64,000 nt of DNA, from positions 21,622 to 85,621 of the forward strand of contig NZ_JANSHI010000013.1 of NCBI RefSeq assembly GCF_047461615.1. The letters run 5' to 3'. This document shows, in pieces, positions 27,632 to 37,509 of this stretch. The position numbers were made by a program, and so were the translations under genes. The stretch comes from Thermostichus sp047461615 (lineage in GTDB: Bacteria; Cyanobacteriota; Cyanobacteriia; Thermostichales; Thermostichaceae). Each line of letters begins with the position of its first letter. The first letter of the stretch is position 1. The notes beneath the pieces are model-generated. The model ran no database searches. It was not told where the DNA came from and worked only from the letters and a program-made list of their open reading frames with translations.

Positions 27632-28065
27632 TTAGGCAAGCCACTTGCGCCCACGGCGATGCAGAGAGGGCGGGTTCAAGCCCCTCACTCTAGCTTTTTT
27701 CTAGAGCTCTGCCTCCCAAAGCCTTACTGGCACCAGTTCCAGACCGACCAAGAGGTCGTGGAAGCCGTCTTGCCGCTTTCCCAAACCCGCTCACCCTCCG
27801 CTCGGGGAGCTGCCCATCGTCCACTCAAATCGCTTACGACCCTCGACTGGTGCAAGCAAGATTGTTCCCTCCCTCTACGTGCTCGCTAAGCCAAGGTGCT
27901 CGACAAGCCAAACTGGGCACGAGGGTTCCTGCGGATTTTAGCCAAACCAGAGGGATGTAAGGCTGAGCTAAGGGAAAGCTAGCAAGGGTGTCAATCTTGA
28001 CTTAGACAAGCCAACAATCGCTATCTGCCCCTAGGGAGGTTACCGGGCCGCTGCAGGGCATAGGC
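27632..28065. other. 434-base region with no convincing gene
   Basis: I found no gene here. A plus-strand open frame of 99 codons (27590-27889) has no recognisable family and no SD. A small hairpin CTCTAG-CTTTTTT-CTAGAG lies near 27690-27710, preceded by GGGTTCAAGCCCC. This arrangement resembles the right end of IS200/IS605-type elements, so a degraded insertion is possible but unproven. Confidence 0.3.
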
Positions 28066-29145
28066 CTAGCTCTTCTTGTAGTAATCAGGACCTTTGTTGA
28101 CAAAGTCCAGGGTGTAGGCAGCTCGGTAGTTGATAGTTGGCTCAAAGACGCCTGCTACAGTCATGGCCTCAAAGAAGCTTTGCCAACGTTCGTGGGTCAT
28201 GGCGCCAATGCCCTTTTCCAGGGCGTCGCCAGACAAAATGATGCCGTACTCTTTCAACTTCTCAAAGCTGTAGGCCAACTGCTCATCGGTCATCTCTGGG
28301 TTATCCCGCTTGATGAGGCGATAGGCGGGGCGAGGATCCTCGAGAAAGCTGTACCAGCCCTTGATGGAGGCATCGACAAATCGCTGCACCAAGTCAGGCT
28401 TGGTTTTCACCAATTGGCGCCGCGTCTCGATGGTCGTAGCATAGGGGTTGTAGCCGTAGTCGGCCAGGAGGAAAACGACTGGCTTAAACCCTCCTTGTTT
28501 TTCGATGGCAAAAGGCTCAGAGGTGAGGTACCCCTGCTGGGCGGAGCTGGGATCGGCCAAGAAGGGGCCAGGGTTGAAGTTGTAGGGGCGGGTTTGGTCG
28601 TCAGTAAAGCCGTACTTGGCTTTCAGGAAGGGCCAGTAGGTGGTAAAGGCCCCCTTGGACACGAAAATGGGTCGGCCCTTGAGCTCCTCCAGGCGCTTGG
28701 TGCCGGGATGGGCCAGGAGAACCTGCGGGTCTTTTTGGAAAATAGCCGCCACGCAGATGAGCGGGATCCCTTCCCGCACAGCGTTGATGACTCCCGCGCT
28801 TCCCCCCATGGCAAAGTCAGCAGCTCCACCGGCCAAAATCTGGGTGATGTTGACCTGGGGGCTGCCCATCTTGATGGTGACGTCTAGCCCGTACTCGCGG
28901 TAAATGCCTGTGGCCACCGCCTGATAGAAGCCGCCATGCTCCGCTTGGGCATACCAGTTGGTAGCATAGGAAACTCGGTCGAGCTTGGATCTCTGCGCCA
29001 CGATGAGGGTGGGGGAAGTTCGCCGCTGCGCTTGAGCACCTGCTGCGGCCAGCAAACTGCCTCCTAGCGCGGCAGCTCCTGCTTTGAGCAACTGACGACG
29101 GCTGAAAGTGCCACTATTGGACTTAGGGGATCCAGCCGAGGCCAT
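28066..29145 (-). CDS. Tat-exported ABC substrate-binding protein, NMT1/THI5-like
   Basis: A 359-residue periplasmic binding protein. The N-terminus has a twin-arginine motif SRRQLLK at 15-21 and a hydrophobic stretch ending near AQAQ at 40. The mature part has the NMT1/THI5-like pattern: ATNWYAQAEHGGFYQAVATGIYREYGLDV, then GAADFAMGG. Relatives bind HMP-type pyrimidines, taurine, nitrate or riboflavin, and the ligand cannot be told here. No permease or ATPase is adjacent. It diverges from nadC with only 22 bases between the starts, so the promoters must overlap. A thiD gene sits at the window end; a thiamine-precursor role is one possibility. The ATG at 29145 is preferred to a TTG two codons upstream. 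Confidence 0.8.
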   Translation of the reverse strand: MASAGSPKSNSGTFSRRQLLKAGAAALGGSLLAAAGAQAQRRTSPTLIVAQRSKLDRVSYATNWYAQAEHGGFYQAVATGIYREYGLDVTIKMGSPQVNITQILAGGAADFAMGGSAGVINAVREGIPLICVAAIFQKDPQVLLAHPGTKRLEELKGRPIFVSKGAFTTYWPFLKAKYGFTDDQTRPYNFNPGPFLADPSSAQQGYLTSEPFAIEKQGGFKPVVFLLADYGYNPYATTIETRRQLVKTKPDLVQRFVDASIKGWYSFLEDPRPAYRLIKRDNPEMTDEQLAYSFEKLKEYGIILSGDALEKGIGAMTHERWQSFFEAMTVAGVFEPTINYRAAYTLDFVNKGPDYYKKS

Positions 29146-29167
29146 AAGCAACCAACTTCTGCAAAAG

Positions 29168-30010
29168 ATGATGCAAGCATTCTACATCCCAGAGGAGACC
29201 CTGTGCGCCTGGCTACAGGAAGATCTTGGCCACGGCGATCTCACCAGTGAGCTGACCCTGCCCCCCGGCGTGGAGGGCGAGGCGGTGATCCTAGCCAAGG
29301 AGCCAGGGATCCTAGCGGGTTTGGGGATTGCCAAGCGGGTTTTCCGGCTAGTGGATCCCCAGGTGCAGTTCGCCCCCAAGGTAGAGGAAGGAGCCTCTGT
29401 GGCTGCTGGCCAGGAGGTAGTCCAGCTCAAGGGATCCCTGCGGGGCATTCTGGCAGCAGAAAGGCTGGCGCTAAACCTTCTCCAAAGGCTTTCCGGCATT
29501 GCCACCCTCACCCGCACCTACGTAGAGGCGCTGCGGGGAACTTCAGCCCAGCTTTTGGACACCCGCAAGACCACCCCTGGCTTGCGCGCCCTGGAGAAAT
29601 ACGCGGTCCGAGTCGGGGGCGGCAAAAACCACCGCTTTGGCCTCTTCGACGGCATCTTGATCAAGGAAAACCACATCCGCGGCGCAGGCGGCATCTCGGC
29701 AGCCATCCAGCGGGCCAAAGCAGGGGCCCCCCACCACCTCAAGGTCGAGGTTGAGGTACGCAACCTCCAAGAGCTGGAGGAGGCTTTGGCAGCAGGCGCT
29801 GATCTAATTCTTCTCGATAACTTCCCCTTGGAGCAGATCCGGGTTGCCGTTCAACGGGTAGGGGGGAAAGTTCCCCTAGAAGCTAGCGGCAACATGAACC
29901 TAGAGCGCGCCCGGCAAGCGGCTGAGGCAGGCGTGGATTACATCAGTGTGGGGGCCCTGACTCACTCGGCCAAAGCCTTGGATCTCTCTTTGCTAGTAGT
30001 GCGGCCCTAA
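29168..30010 (+). CDS. nadC: Nicotinate-nucleotide pyrophosphorylase (carboxylating)
   Basis: A 280-residue protein that turns quinolinate and PRPP into nicotinate mononucleotide. Conserved parts are LQEDLGHGDLTSE near the N-terminus, LDTRKTTPGLRALEKYAVRVGGGKNHR, LFDGILIKENHI, ADLILLDNF and EASGNMNLE, covering the PRPP and quinolinate sites. ATGs at 29168 and 29171 are both usable. It is the first gene of nadC-nadA-nadB, which together cover aspartate to NaMN. The interval to nadA is 117 bases. Confidence 0.95.
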   Translation: MMQAFYIPEETLCAWLQEDLGHGDLTSELTLPPGVEGEAVILAKEPGILAGLGIAKRVFRLVDPQVQFAPKVEEGASVAAGQEVVQLKGSLRGILAAERLALNLLQRLSGIATLTRTYVEALRGTSAQLLDTRKTTPGLRALEKYAVRVGGGKNHRFGLFDGILIKENHIRGAGGISAAIQRAKAGAPHHLKVEVEVRNLQELEEALAAGADLILLDNFPLEQIRVAVQRVGGKVPLEASGNMNLERARQAAEAGVDYISVGALTHSAKALDLSLLVVRP

Positions 30011-30127
30011 GGTCTGCCCTGGCGGGGGCTGCTTCTGATGCTAGGCTAGATGAATAGCCCAGCTGCTGGGCAACGCTTTGTCTAGGATTTTTTGGCAGGC
30101 AGCCCGGCAAGTCAGGATCTGTACCCG

Positions 30128-31078
30128 ATGGCCGGCCTAGATAGGATGACAGAAGCAACCCTCGTGCAGGAAATAGCTCGGCTCAAGCGAGAAAGGCAGG
30201 CGGTTATCCTAGCCCACTCCTACCAACTCCCCGAGGTGCAAGAGGTGGCGGACTTTGTGGGAGACTCGCTGGGCCTGGCCCGTGAGGCGCAGAAAACGAA
30301 CGCCCAGGTCATCGTCTTTGCGGGCGTCCACTTCATGGCCGAAACGGCAGCCATCCTCAACCCGGAAAAGACGGTGCTGCTGCCGGATCTGGAGGCTGGC
30401 TGCTCCCTAGCTGACAGCATCCGCCCGGAGGATGTGCAGCGCTGGAAAGAGGCCAACCCAGAAGGCCTGGTGGTTGCCTACGTCAACACCGCTGCCGAGA
30501 TCAAGGCCCTAGCCGATGTCTGCGTAACCAGCGCCAACGCGGTTCAAGTGGTGGCTAGCCTGCCGCCGGATCGCCCCATCTTTTTTGTGCCGGATATGTT
30601 CCTGGGGGCCTATGTAGCCCAGGCAACGGGGAGGGAGCTGGACCTGTTCCCCGGCGAGTGCCACGTCCATGTCGGCATCCGGGAGGAGCACCTCAAGGCA
30701 ATGGCAGAGAGGCACCCAGAGGCGGAGTTCCTCATCCACCCCGAGTGCAGTTGTGGCTCCAGTTGTCTATTTCTCAAGCCGGACGCCAAGCTCCTTTCTA
30801 CCGAGGGGATGGTGCGTTATGCCAAAACTTCGGCCAGCCGCGAGTTTGTGGTCGCCACCGAAGTGGGCATTCTCCACCGGCTGCAAAAAGAGGCTCCCAA
30901 CAAGAGGTTTATCCCTGTCAAAGCAGACGCCGTCTGCGAGTACATGAAAAAAATTACTCTGGAAAAGATCTATCGCTCCCTGCTGGAGATGCGCCACGTG
31001 ATCCAGGTGCCAGAGGCGGTGGCCGAAAAAGCCCGCAAGTCCCTCCTGGCCATGCTGTCGGTGCCGGCGGGAGCCTAG
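30128..31078 (+). CDS. nadA: Quinolinate synthase A
   Basis: A 316-residue iron-sulfur enzyme that condenses iminoaspartate with dihydroxyacetone phosphate. The three cluster cysteines are visible in LEAGCSLAD, HPECSCGS and ADAVCEYMKK. The N-terminal ILAHSYQLPEVQEVADFVGDS and the FVPDMFLG strand are typical. Start options are the ATGs at 30128 and 30146; the first is chosen by SD-like AGGA upstream. It lies between nadC and nadB, and a GC hairpin follows its stop. Confidence 0.94.
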   Translation: MAGLDRMTEATLVQEIARLKRERQAVILAHSYQLPEVQEVADFVGDSLGLAREAQKTNAQVIVFAGVHFMAETAAILNPEKTVLLPDLEAGCSLADSIRPEDVQRWKEANPEGLVVAYVNTAAEIKALADVCVTSANAVQVVASLPPDRPIFFVPDMFLGAYVAQATGRELDLFPGECHVHVGIREEHLKAMAERHPEAEFLIHPECSCGSSCLFLKPDAKLLSTEGMVRYAKTSASREFVVATEVGILHRLQKEAPNKRFIPVKADAVCEYMKKITLEKIYRSLLEMRHVIQVPEAVAEKARKSLLAMLSVPAGA

Positions 31079-31081
31079 AAG

Positions 31082-31104
31082 CGCCCCGGTCGAGGGGCGG
31101 TTTT
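31082..31104 (+). terminator. GC hairpin with short T-run between nadA and nadB
   Basis: CGCCCC (31082-31087), a six-base loop and GGGGCG (31094-31099) are followed by GTTTT. It could end some transcripts or set the nadA:nadB ratio. The nadB GTG is only five bases past the T-run, so the hairpin also occupies the place of its ribosome binding site. Confidence 0.5.
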
Positions 31105-31109
31105 GTCCA

Positions 31110-32617
31110 GTGGTGTCCACGGCTTTCCCGGCGGAAACAGACCTCCTGATCCTGGGAGCAGGGGTGGCAGGGGTCTATGCAGCCCTGTGGGCGGAAGCGG
31201 AGGGGGCCAGAGCCCTGGTGGTGAGCAAGGATCCCCTCCCCTCGGGATCCACCCCTTGGGCGCAGGGGGGGGTGGCTTTTCCGCTGGATGCGGCGGATGT
31301 GGAGGCCCACCTCCAGGACACCCTGCAGGCAGGCCGGGGCCTGGTGGAGACCGAAGTGGCCCGCTCCATTCTGGAGGAAGCGCCCTTTCATCTGGAGAAG
31401 CTTTTGTCCTGGGATCTGCCCTTCCACCCTGAGCCAGTGCGGGAAGGGGGCCATTCGCGGGCGCGGGTACGCCATCTGGGAGGGGATCGGAGTGGGCTAT
31501 GGCTTCTCAGAGGCCTGCTGGCTCGCCTGAGCAAGCCGCCTTTGGAGGGCTACACAGCCCTCAGCCTTTTGATGGCAGGGGAGAGAGTGGGAGGAGCCCT
31601 GCTCCTCGGGCCGGAGGGCTTTCTTCAGGTAAGGGCGGGGGCGGTTCTCCTGGCTACAGGCGGGTTTGGCAGCCTCTTCCCCCTCTCCACAGCTCCGCCG
31701 GGAGCTACTGGTGATGGCATGGCCCTGGCCTGGCGAGCAGGGGCCATTCTCAGGGATCTCGAGTTTGTGCAGTTTCACCCCACCGTTTTGCCTAATGGAG
31801 CCCTGGTCAGTGAAGCCGCCCGAGGGGCAGGGGCCGTGCTGCTCAACGCCTGGAGGGAGCGCTTTATGCCTCGCTATGCGGAGCTGGGGGATCTAGCGCC
31901 GCGGGATGTGGTGGCCCAGGCAGTGTTCTGGGAGCAGCAGCGGACGGGGGGAGTTTACCTGGACCTCCAAGCTGTGCCCCATCTGGAAGAGCGCTTTCCT
32001 ACCGTTGTTGCCTCTGCCCGCGCTTTGGGGCTGGATCCCAGAAGGGAGCCCCTGCCGGTTGCTCCCGCTGCCCACTACGTCATGGGCGGCGTGCGAACGG
32101 ATGCTTTTGGCTGCACGGGCCTGCCGGGCCTCTACGCGGCGGGGGAAGTGGCTTCTACGGGCCTGCACGGGGCAAACCGTTTGGCTTCCAACAGCCTCTT
32201 GGAGGGGCTGGTCATGGGCAAGCGGGCTGCCCTAGCTGCCCTGCGGGACCTCCAGGATCCACCGCGGCAGGTGCAGGCTCTACCGGTGCTGACGGCGCCG
32301 CCCTCTCTGCTTCCTGAGCTCAGGCAGCAGGTGGGAGAAGCCCTGGGCGTGGTGCGGGAGGGAGAGCGGCTGCGGGCTTTTCTGGCTTTTGCAGAGGCCC
32401 TACCCCTGGAGGAGAAGCCCTGGGCCAGCCGGGAGGAGGTCGAGGCCGGGAGTTTGCTGCTGCTTGCCCGCCTGGTGGCGCAAGGGGCTCTGTTGCGAGA
32501 GGAAAGCCGCGGAGCCCACTTCCGCAAGGATTTCCCCCAAGAAGGAGATCCTTTCCATACGGAAGTGCGGGGCTTTACGGTTAAGCAGACACCCCTGGGT
32601 CTAGGTGGGGCTTCCCT

Positions 32618-32621
<4 letters not shown>
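31110..32621 (+). CDS. nadB: L-aspartate oxidase
   Basis: A 503-residue FAD enzyme that makes iminoaspartate for NadA. The FAD fold is LLILGAGVAGVYAALWAE near 11-28. STPWAQGGVA follows, then HSRARVRHLGGDRSG in the substrate region, EFVQFHPT, and HYVMGGVRTDAFG...GLYAAGEVASTGLHGANRLASNSLLEGLV at the C-terminal flavin site. All are family hallmarks that set it apart from succinate dehydrogenase. The start is one of two consecutive GTG codons at 31110; the hairpin just upstream leaves no clear SD. The stop overlaps gnd by four bases. Confidence 0.94.
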
Positions 32622-34027
<1,406 letters not shown>

Positions 34028-34117
34028 GGCTGAGGTACGATCAATGCCTCACCCAATCTAAAGGTCAATCCGGCTGGCGAGGGTCAGGGATCCTGTTTTC
34101 TTCACCTTTGCCAGCTT

Positions 34118-34603
34118 TCAAGGACAGCCGAGACTTGCGCGAGTGGAAACTCCGGTTACGGGATGGGATCCCTCCGCTCGCTGGCACAACTGGCGCAGGG
34201 CCGCCCGATCCACATAGGCCTCGCTGAAGTCGGCGCCGGCAATCTGAGCCCCTTCCCAAACGGCCCGCGCGGCGATCGCTCCCCTGAGGTTGGCTCCTCG
34301 GAGGTCGGCACCCGCTAGGTTGGCCAGATCCAGCAGGCTGTTGCTCAGATCCGCCCCAGCCAGGTTGGCCCCCGCCAGATTGGCCTTGGTGAAGACCACG
34401 CCGGTGAGGTTAGCCCCGTGCAGGTCGGCACCCTGCAGGTTGGCGCTGACAAAGCTGCTGCCTCGCCAATCCTGACGCGACAGATCCTGCCCTCGCAGAT
34501 CGGCGTTGTTGAAGTTGAGGCGAGTCTGGCCGTTCGCCGCCGATCCCCACAGACCCCACAGCAGCAGCGTCGCCGCCAGCAGGATCCCCAGGGGGATCCG
34601 CAT
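34118..34603 (-). CDS. Secreted or lumenal pentapeptide-repeat protein
   Basis: A 161-residue protein from the ATG at 34603. Residues 1-25 are a Sec-type signal peptide (MRIPLGILLAATLLLWGLWGSAANG). It is followed by a run of A(D/N)LxG pentapeptides (about 32-125) that would form a right-handed beta-helix. The end, RQLCQRAEGSHPVTGVSTRASLGC, contains two cysteines and resembles thylakoid lumen pentapeptide proteins of cyanobacteria and plants. The role of those proteins is unresolved. The frame extends 21 codons upstream to 34666, but that part is charged and would precede the signal peptide. An IS605-type element begins about 100 bases upstream and may have displaced its promoter. Confidence 0.82.
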   Translation of the reverse strand: MRIPLGILLAATLLLWGLWGSAANGQTRLNFNNADLRGQDLSRQDWRGSSFVSANLQGADLHGANLTGVVFTKANLAGANLAGADLSNSLLDLANLAGADLRGANLRGAIAARAVWEGAQIAGADFSEAYVDRAALRQLCQRAEGSHPVTGVSTRASLGCP

Positions 34604-34709
34604 CTGGGATCCCCTCTTGGCTTTTGCTGCCTCAGGACGCTTCAAAGCGCTCAACTCCTTCCGCAAGTTCTTATCATTATCAGAAAATCTAGGTCTAGAA
34701 CCCTGCCCT

Positions 34710-35105
34710 CTAGGGCAGCTTTTCTTGGTTTTGGATGTAGGCCACTAAGAGATGCAGAGGGGCACCCCCAACACTAGAAGCCAAGTAGCTGGGACTCCAC
34801 AAGGCATTCTTGCCGTAAGGTTTAGGTAGTTTAGCTTGCCCGCACTTGCGACTCGAAACTCCCTTCAGTGCATTCACCATTTGAGAGATAGACCACTTGG
34901 GCGGGTAGGCAATTAGAAGGCGGACGTAGTCTGCCTCGCCGTTAAACTCCAAGACCTCAAAGTCCATCTTTCGGGCAACACTCTTAAACACCTCCGCAAT
35001 CAAGTTTAAACTCTCTTGAGTGAGTATCTTTCGCCTGGATTTGGTGACGAACACCAGCTGAGCCTGCAGACTGGAAACACTGTTGCGGTCTCTCCTTAAT
35101 TTCAT
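34710..35105 (-). CDS. tnpA: IS200/IS605 TnpA transposase with lost HUH motif
   Basis: A 131-residue Y1 transposase. LVFVTKSRRKIL, EFNGEADYVRLLIAYPPK, MVNALKGVSSRK, ALWSPSYLASSVGGAP and VAYIQNQEKL match the IS200/IS605 TnpA family along its full length. The nucleophile Tyr123 is present. The HUH motif, normally DHVHLL, reads DYVRLL, so both metal-binding histidines are changed (to Tyr60 and Arg62), each explainable by one base change. The protein is otherwise intact, which suggests recent inactivation. The stop lies inside the left-end hairpin. Confidence 0.85.
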   Translation of the reverse strand: MKLRRDRNSVSSLQAQLVFVTKSRRKILTQESLNLIAEVFKSVARKMDFEVLEFNGEADYVRLLIAYPPKWSISQMVNALKGVSSRKCGQAKLPKPYGKNALWSPSYLASSVGGAPLHLLVAYIQNQEKLP

Positions 35106-35140
35106 GTGCTATCCTGGACATGCCAACTTGACTCTAGCCC

Positions 35141-36244
35141 ATGAAAGCTCGATACAGGTATAGGTTCTACCCCACAGACCAACAGCGGCAGAAGCTTGCC
35201 AAGTTGTTTGGCTGTGTCAGGTACGTCTGGAATGAAGCCTTAGCCCACTGCCAAGCCGTTGGGAAGTATCCAGGGTACAACGCTTTGGCCAAGCGCCTAA
35301 CCGAGCTCAAGCAATCGATTCCGTGGTTGGGCGAAGTTTCAAGTGTTGCTTTACAGCAATCTCTCAGACATTTGGACAAAGCTTACCAGCGTTTCTTTGC
35401 CCAGGAAGGAGGTGCGCCGCAGCTCAAAAAGAAAGCAGCCAAGCAGTCAGCAACGCTAACTAGGGGAGCTTTTTCTATCAACGGTAAGCGGGTTTACTTG
35501 GCCAAGGTGGGAGCCATTAAGCCTATTTGGAGCCGACCTTTGCCGAGTACCCCTAGTTCCGTCACTGTAATTAAAGACACTGCCGAGCGTTACTTTGTCA
35601 GCTTTGTGGTGGAGACGGAACCTGTTAGCATCCCTGCTCGCTCACCCAGTATTGGAGTGGATTTGGGGATTAAGACCTTCGCCGCCACAAGCGATGGGGC
35701 CAAGTTCCCCAGTCCCAACTATAGGCCTCTGTACAACCGTATTGCCCAGCTGCAAAAGCAGCTTGCCAGGCGGGTGAAGGGATCCCATCGGTGGGAGCGA
35801 ACCCGGCTGAGGATTGCCAAGCTGCACAACCGCATTGCCGACATGCGGCTCGACTTCCTGCACAAGTTGTCAACCCAGCTCACAGTCGAAAACCAAGTCG
35901 TGTGCTTGGAAGACCTCAACGTTAGCGGGATGTTGAAAAACCGTCGGTTGTCCAAGGCGATTAGTCAGCAGGGGTGGCATACCTTTCGGGCTCTCTGTGA
36001 GGGCAAAGGTGAGAAGTACCAGAGGGAAGTGCGCCTAATCGACCGGTGGGAGGCTACAAGCCAGTACTGTTCGGCTTGTGGCTGGCACTGGGGCAAGTTG
36101 GATTTGGCTACCCGTGTGGTGGTCTGCGACGGTTGCGGGGCAGTGCATGACAGGGACGTCAACGCTGCCAACAACCTAAAGCAAGTCGGGATGGGGCATC
36201 GCCCGACTCTAAAACGGACGTGGAGACTGCGTAAGACTGGCTAG
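35141..36244 (+). CDS. tnpB: IS605 TnpB, RNA-guided RuvC nuclease
   Basis: A 367-residue TnpB with all catalytic parts: RuvC Asp174 (GVDLGIK), Glu257 (CLEDLN) and Asp339 (HDRDVNAANN). Cys310, 313, 329 and 332 form the zinc finger. The N-terminal helical domain begins RYRFYPTDQQRQKLAKLFGC. TnpB proteins are ancestors of Cas12 and cut DNA with a guide RNA made from the element's right end. The protein is at the short end of the family's range, ending soon after the RuvC III region. It starts 35 bases from tnpA, so the two promoters lie back to back. Confidence 0.93.
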   Translation: MKARYRYRFYPTDQQRQKLAKLFGCVRYVWNEALAHCQAVGKYPGYNALAKRLTELKQSIPWLGEVSSVALQQSLRHLDKAYQRFFAQEGGAPQLKKKAAKQSATLTRGAFSINGKRVYLAKVGAIKPIWSRPLPSTPSSVTVIKDTAERYFVSFVVETEPVSIPARSPSIGVDLGIKTFAATSDGAKFPSPNYRPLYNRIAQLQKQLARRVKGSHRWERTRLRIAKLHNRIADMRLDFLHKLSTQLTVENQVVCLEDLNVSGMLKNRRLSKAISQQGWHTFRALCEGKGEKYQREVRLIDRWEATSQYCSACGWHWGKLDLATRVVVCDGCGAVHDRDVNAANNLKQVGMGHRPTLKRTWRLRKTG

Positions 36245-36304
36245 CCAGCAGCAGTCTGTGAAGCGTCAAGAATCTCTCGCCTTTAGGCGAGGGGAGTATG
36301 TCAA
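36245..36304 (+). ncRNA. Right-end hairpin region; likely 3' end of a TnpB guide RNA (omega RNA)
   Basis: The 60 bases after tnpB contain the right-end hairpin at 36276-36291 and the terminal TCAA. In studied IS605 elements the guide RNA scaffold comes from the tnpB 3' end plus the right end, and the guide is the flanking sequence just beyond. Here the guide would start at 36305, inside the larC start region. Its existence is inferred from family knowledge; the 5' boundary is unknown. Confidence 0.45.
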
Positions 36305-36315
36305 CATGCTTTGGT

Positions 36316-37509
36316 ATGAAAGTAGCTTACTTTGACTGCGCAGCGGGCATTGCCGGCGACATGTGCCTGGGGGCGCTGCTGGATTGCGGGGTGCCCCTGG
36401 AGTATCTCAACCAGCAGCTCCAGGCCTTGGGCATCGGGGGGGAATACAACCTGCAGGTGAGTCGCGTGCAGCGCTGTGGGCAGCCTGCCCTGCAGGCGGT
36501 GGTGGAGGTGCTGGACGGATCCCTGCCCCCTCGCTCCTGGTTGGAGATCCAGGCTTTGATTGCCAGATCCCGCTTGGCTCCTGCGGTCAAGGCCCGCAGC
36601 CTCAAGGTTTTCGAGAAGCTGGCCCAGGCGGAGGCAAAAGTTCATCAGGTTCCCCTGGAAAAAGTGCATTTCCACGAGGTGGGGGCTGTCGATGCCCTGG
36701 TGGATATCGTCGGCACCTGTGTTGGCCTCGACTGGCTGCAGGTGGAGCGGGTGATCTCTTCTCCTCACCCCATTGGCGGCGGCTGGGTCAGCACCGAACA
36801 CGGCCAGCTAGCGGTGCCCGTTCCGGCGGTGATTGAGCTGTGGGAAATGGGGCATGTGCCAGTGTTCAGCAACGGCGTGGAAGCCGAGCTGGTTACCCCC
36901 ACCGGGGCAGCCTTGGCAGTGGCGCTGGCAGAAGAGTTTGGGCCTTGTCCACCGCTGCGGCTGGAAAAAGTGGGGCGGGGGGCTGGCAGCCGTGAGCTGC
37001 CCATTCCCAACATCTTTCGCCTTTGGATTGGTCAATCGCAGGGGCATGAGCCGACCGAGATTGTCTCGGTCTTACAAACCCAGATTGACGATCTCAACCC
37101 TCAAGTCATTGCCTACACCTGTGAGCAGTTGCTGGCCCTCGGTGCCTGGGACGTGTTTACCCAGCCCATCACCATGAAGCAGGGACGACCAGGGGTATTA
37201 CTGACGGTCATCTGCCCGCCGGATCGCGTGCTGGAGTGCCAGGATCTCCTCTTCCGGGAAACCACCACCCTGGGCATTCGCCACTCTCTGCAGCAGCGCA
37301 CCGTCCTGGAGCGGCGGATCGAGCGGGTGGAAACTCCCTACGGCCTGGTGGACGTCAAGGTGGCCTGCCACCACGGCCGCATTGTCAACGCCCAGCCGGA
37401 GTTTCGCGACTGTGTGGCCCGCGCCCAAGAGTTCCGCGTGCCGGTGCAGACGGTGTGGCTAGCGGCCCACGCGGCATGGCAAGAGCGGCTGCAAGGGGAT
37501 CCTGCCTAG
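36316..37509 (+). CDS. larC: Nickel-pincer cofactor biosynthesis protein LarC
   Basis: A 397-residue LarC (old DUF111), the CTP-dependent cyclometallase that inserts nickel in making the pincer cofactor of lactate racemase. Conserved parts are YFDCAAGIAGDMCLGALLD, KVHFHEVGAVDALVDIVG, SSPHPIGGGWV, ELVTPTGAALA, VLQTQIDDLNPQ and GRPGVLLTVIC. The gene is one continuous frame, whereas some bacteria split it by frameshift. larB, larE and larA are not nearby. The ATG at 36316 begins the conserved domain. The earlier in-frame ATG at 36298 lies partly inside the IS element. Its ribosome binding region is now IS sequence (GAGGGGAG at 36289-36296). Confidence 0.92.
   Translation: MKVAYFDCAAGIAGDMCLGALLDCGVPLEYLNQQLQALGIGGEYNLQVSRVQRCGQPALQAVVEVLDGSLPPRSWLEIQALIARSRLAPAVKARSLKVFEKLAQAEAKVHQVPLEKVHFHEVGAVDALVDIVGTCVGLDWLQVERVISSPHPIGGGWVSTEHGQLAVPVPAVIELWEMGHVPVFSNGVEAELVTPTGAALAVALAEEFGPCPPLRLEKVGRGAGSRELPIPNIFRLWIGQSQGHEPTEIVSVLQTQIDDLNPQVIAYTCEQLLALGAWDVFTQPITMKQGRPGVLLTVICPPDRVLECQDLLFRETTTLGIRHSLQQRTVLERRIERVETPYGLVDVKVACHHGRIVNAQPEFRDCVARAQEFRVPVQTVWLAAHAAWQERLQGDPA

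Larger units (their letters stand above)
34703..36304. mobile_element. IS200/IS605-family element with divergent tnpA and tnpB
   Basis: The element contains tnpA (minus) and tnpB (plus) transcribed away from each other, the IS605 layout. The left end has hairpin CTGCCC-TCTA-GGGCAG (34703-34718), which overlaps the tnpA stop. The right end has hairpin CTCGCC-TTTA-GGCGAG (36276-36291) followed by TCAA at 36301-36304, a usual cleavage tetranucleotide. There are no terminal inverted repeats or target duplication, as expected. The exact left cleavage point is uncertain; TTAT at 34671 or 34677 could be the target-side tetranucleotide. The right end stops 12 bases before the larC ATG. Confidence 0.85.

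Noticed and set aside
27655..27700. GGGTTCAAGCCCC as a possible tRNA T-arm
   Set aside because: The stem pairs only three bases, and no acceptor, D or anticodon arm could be drawn around it.
36298..36315. larC start at the ATG at 36298
   Set aside because: The added residues come from the IS right end. The conserved domain begins at the ATG at 36316. The longer form remains possible but is not preferred.
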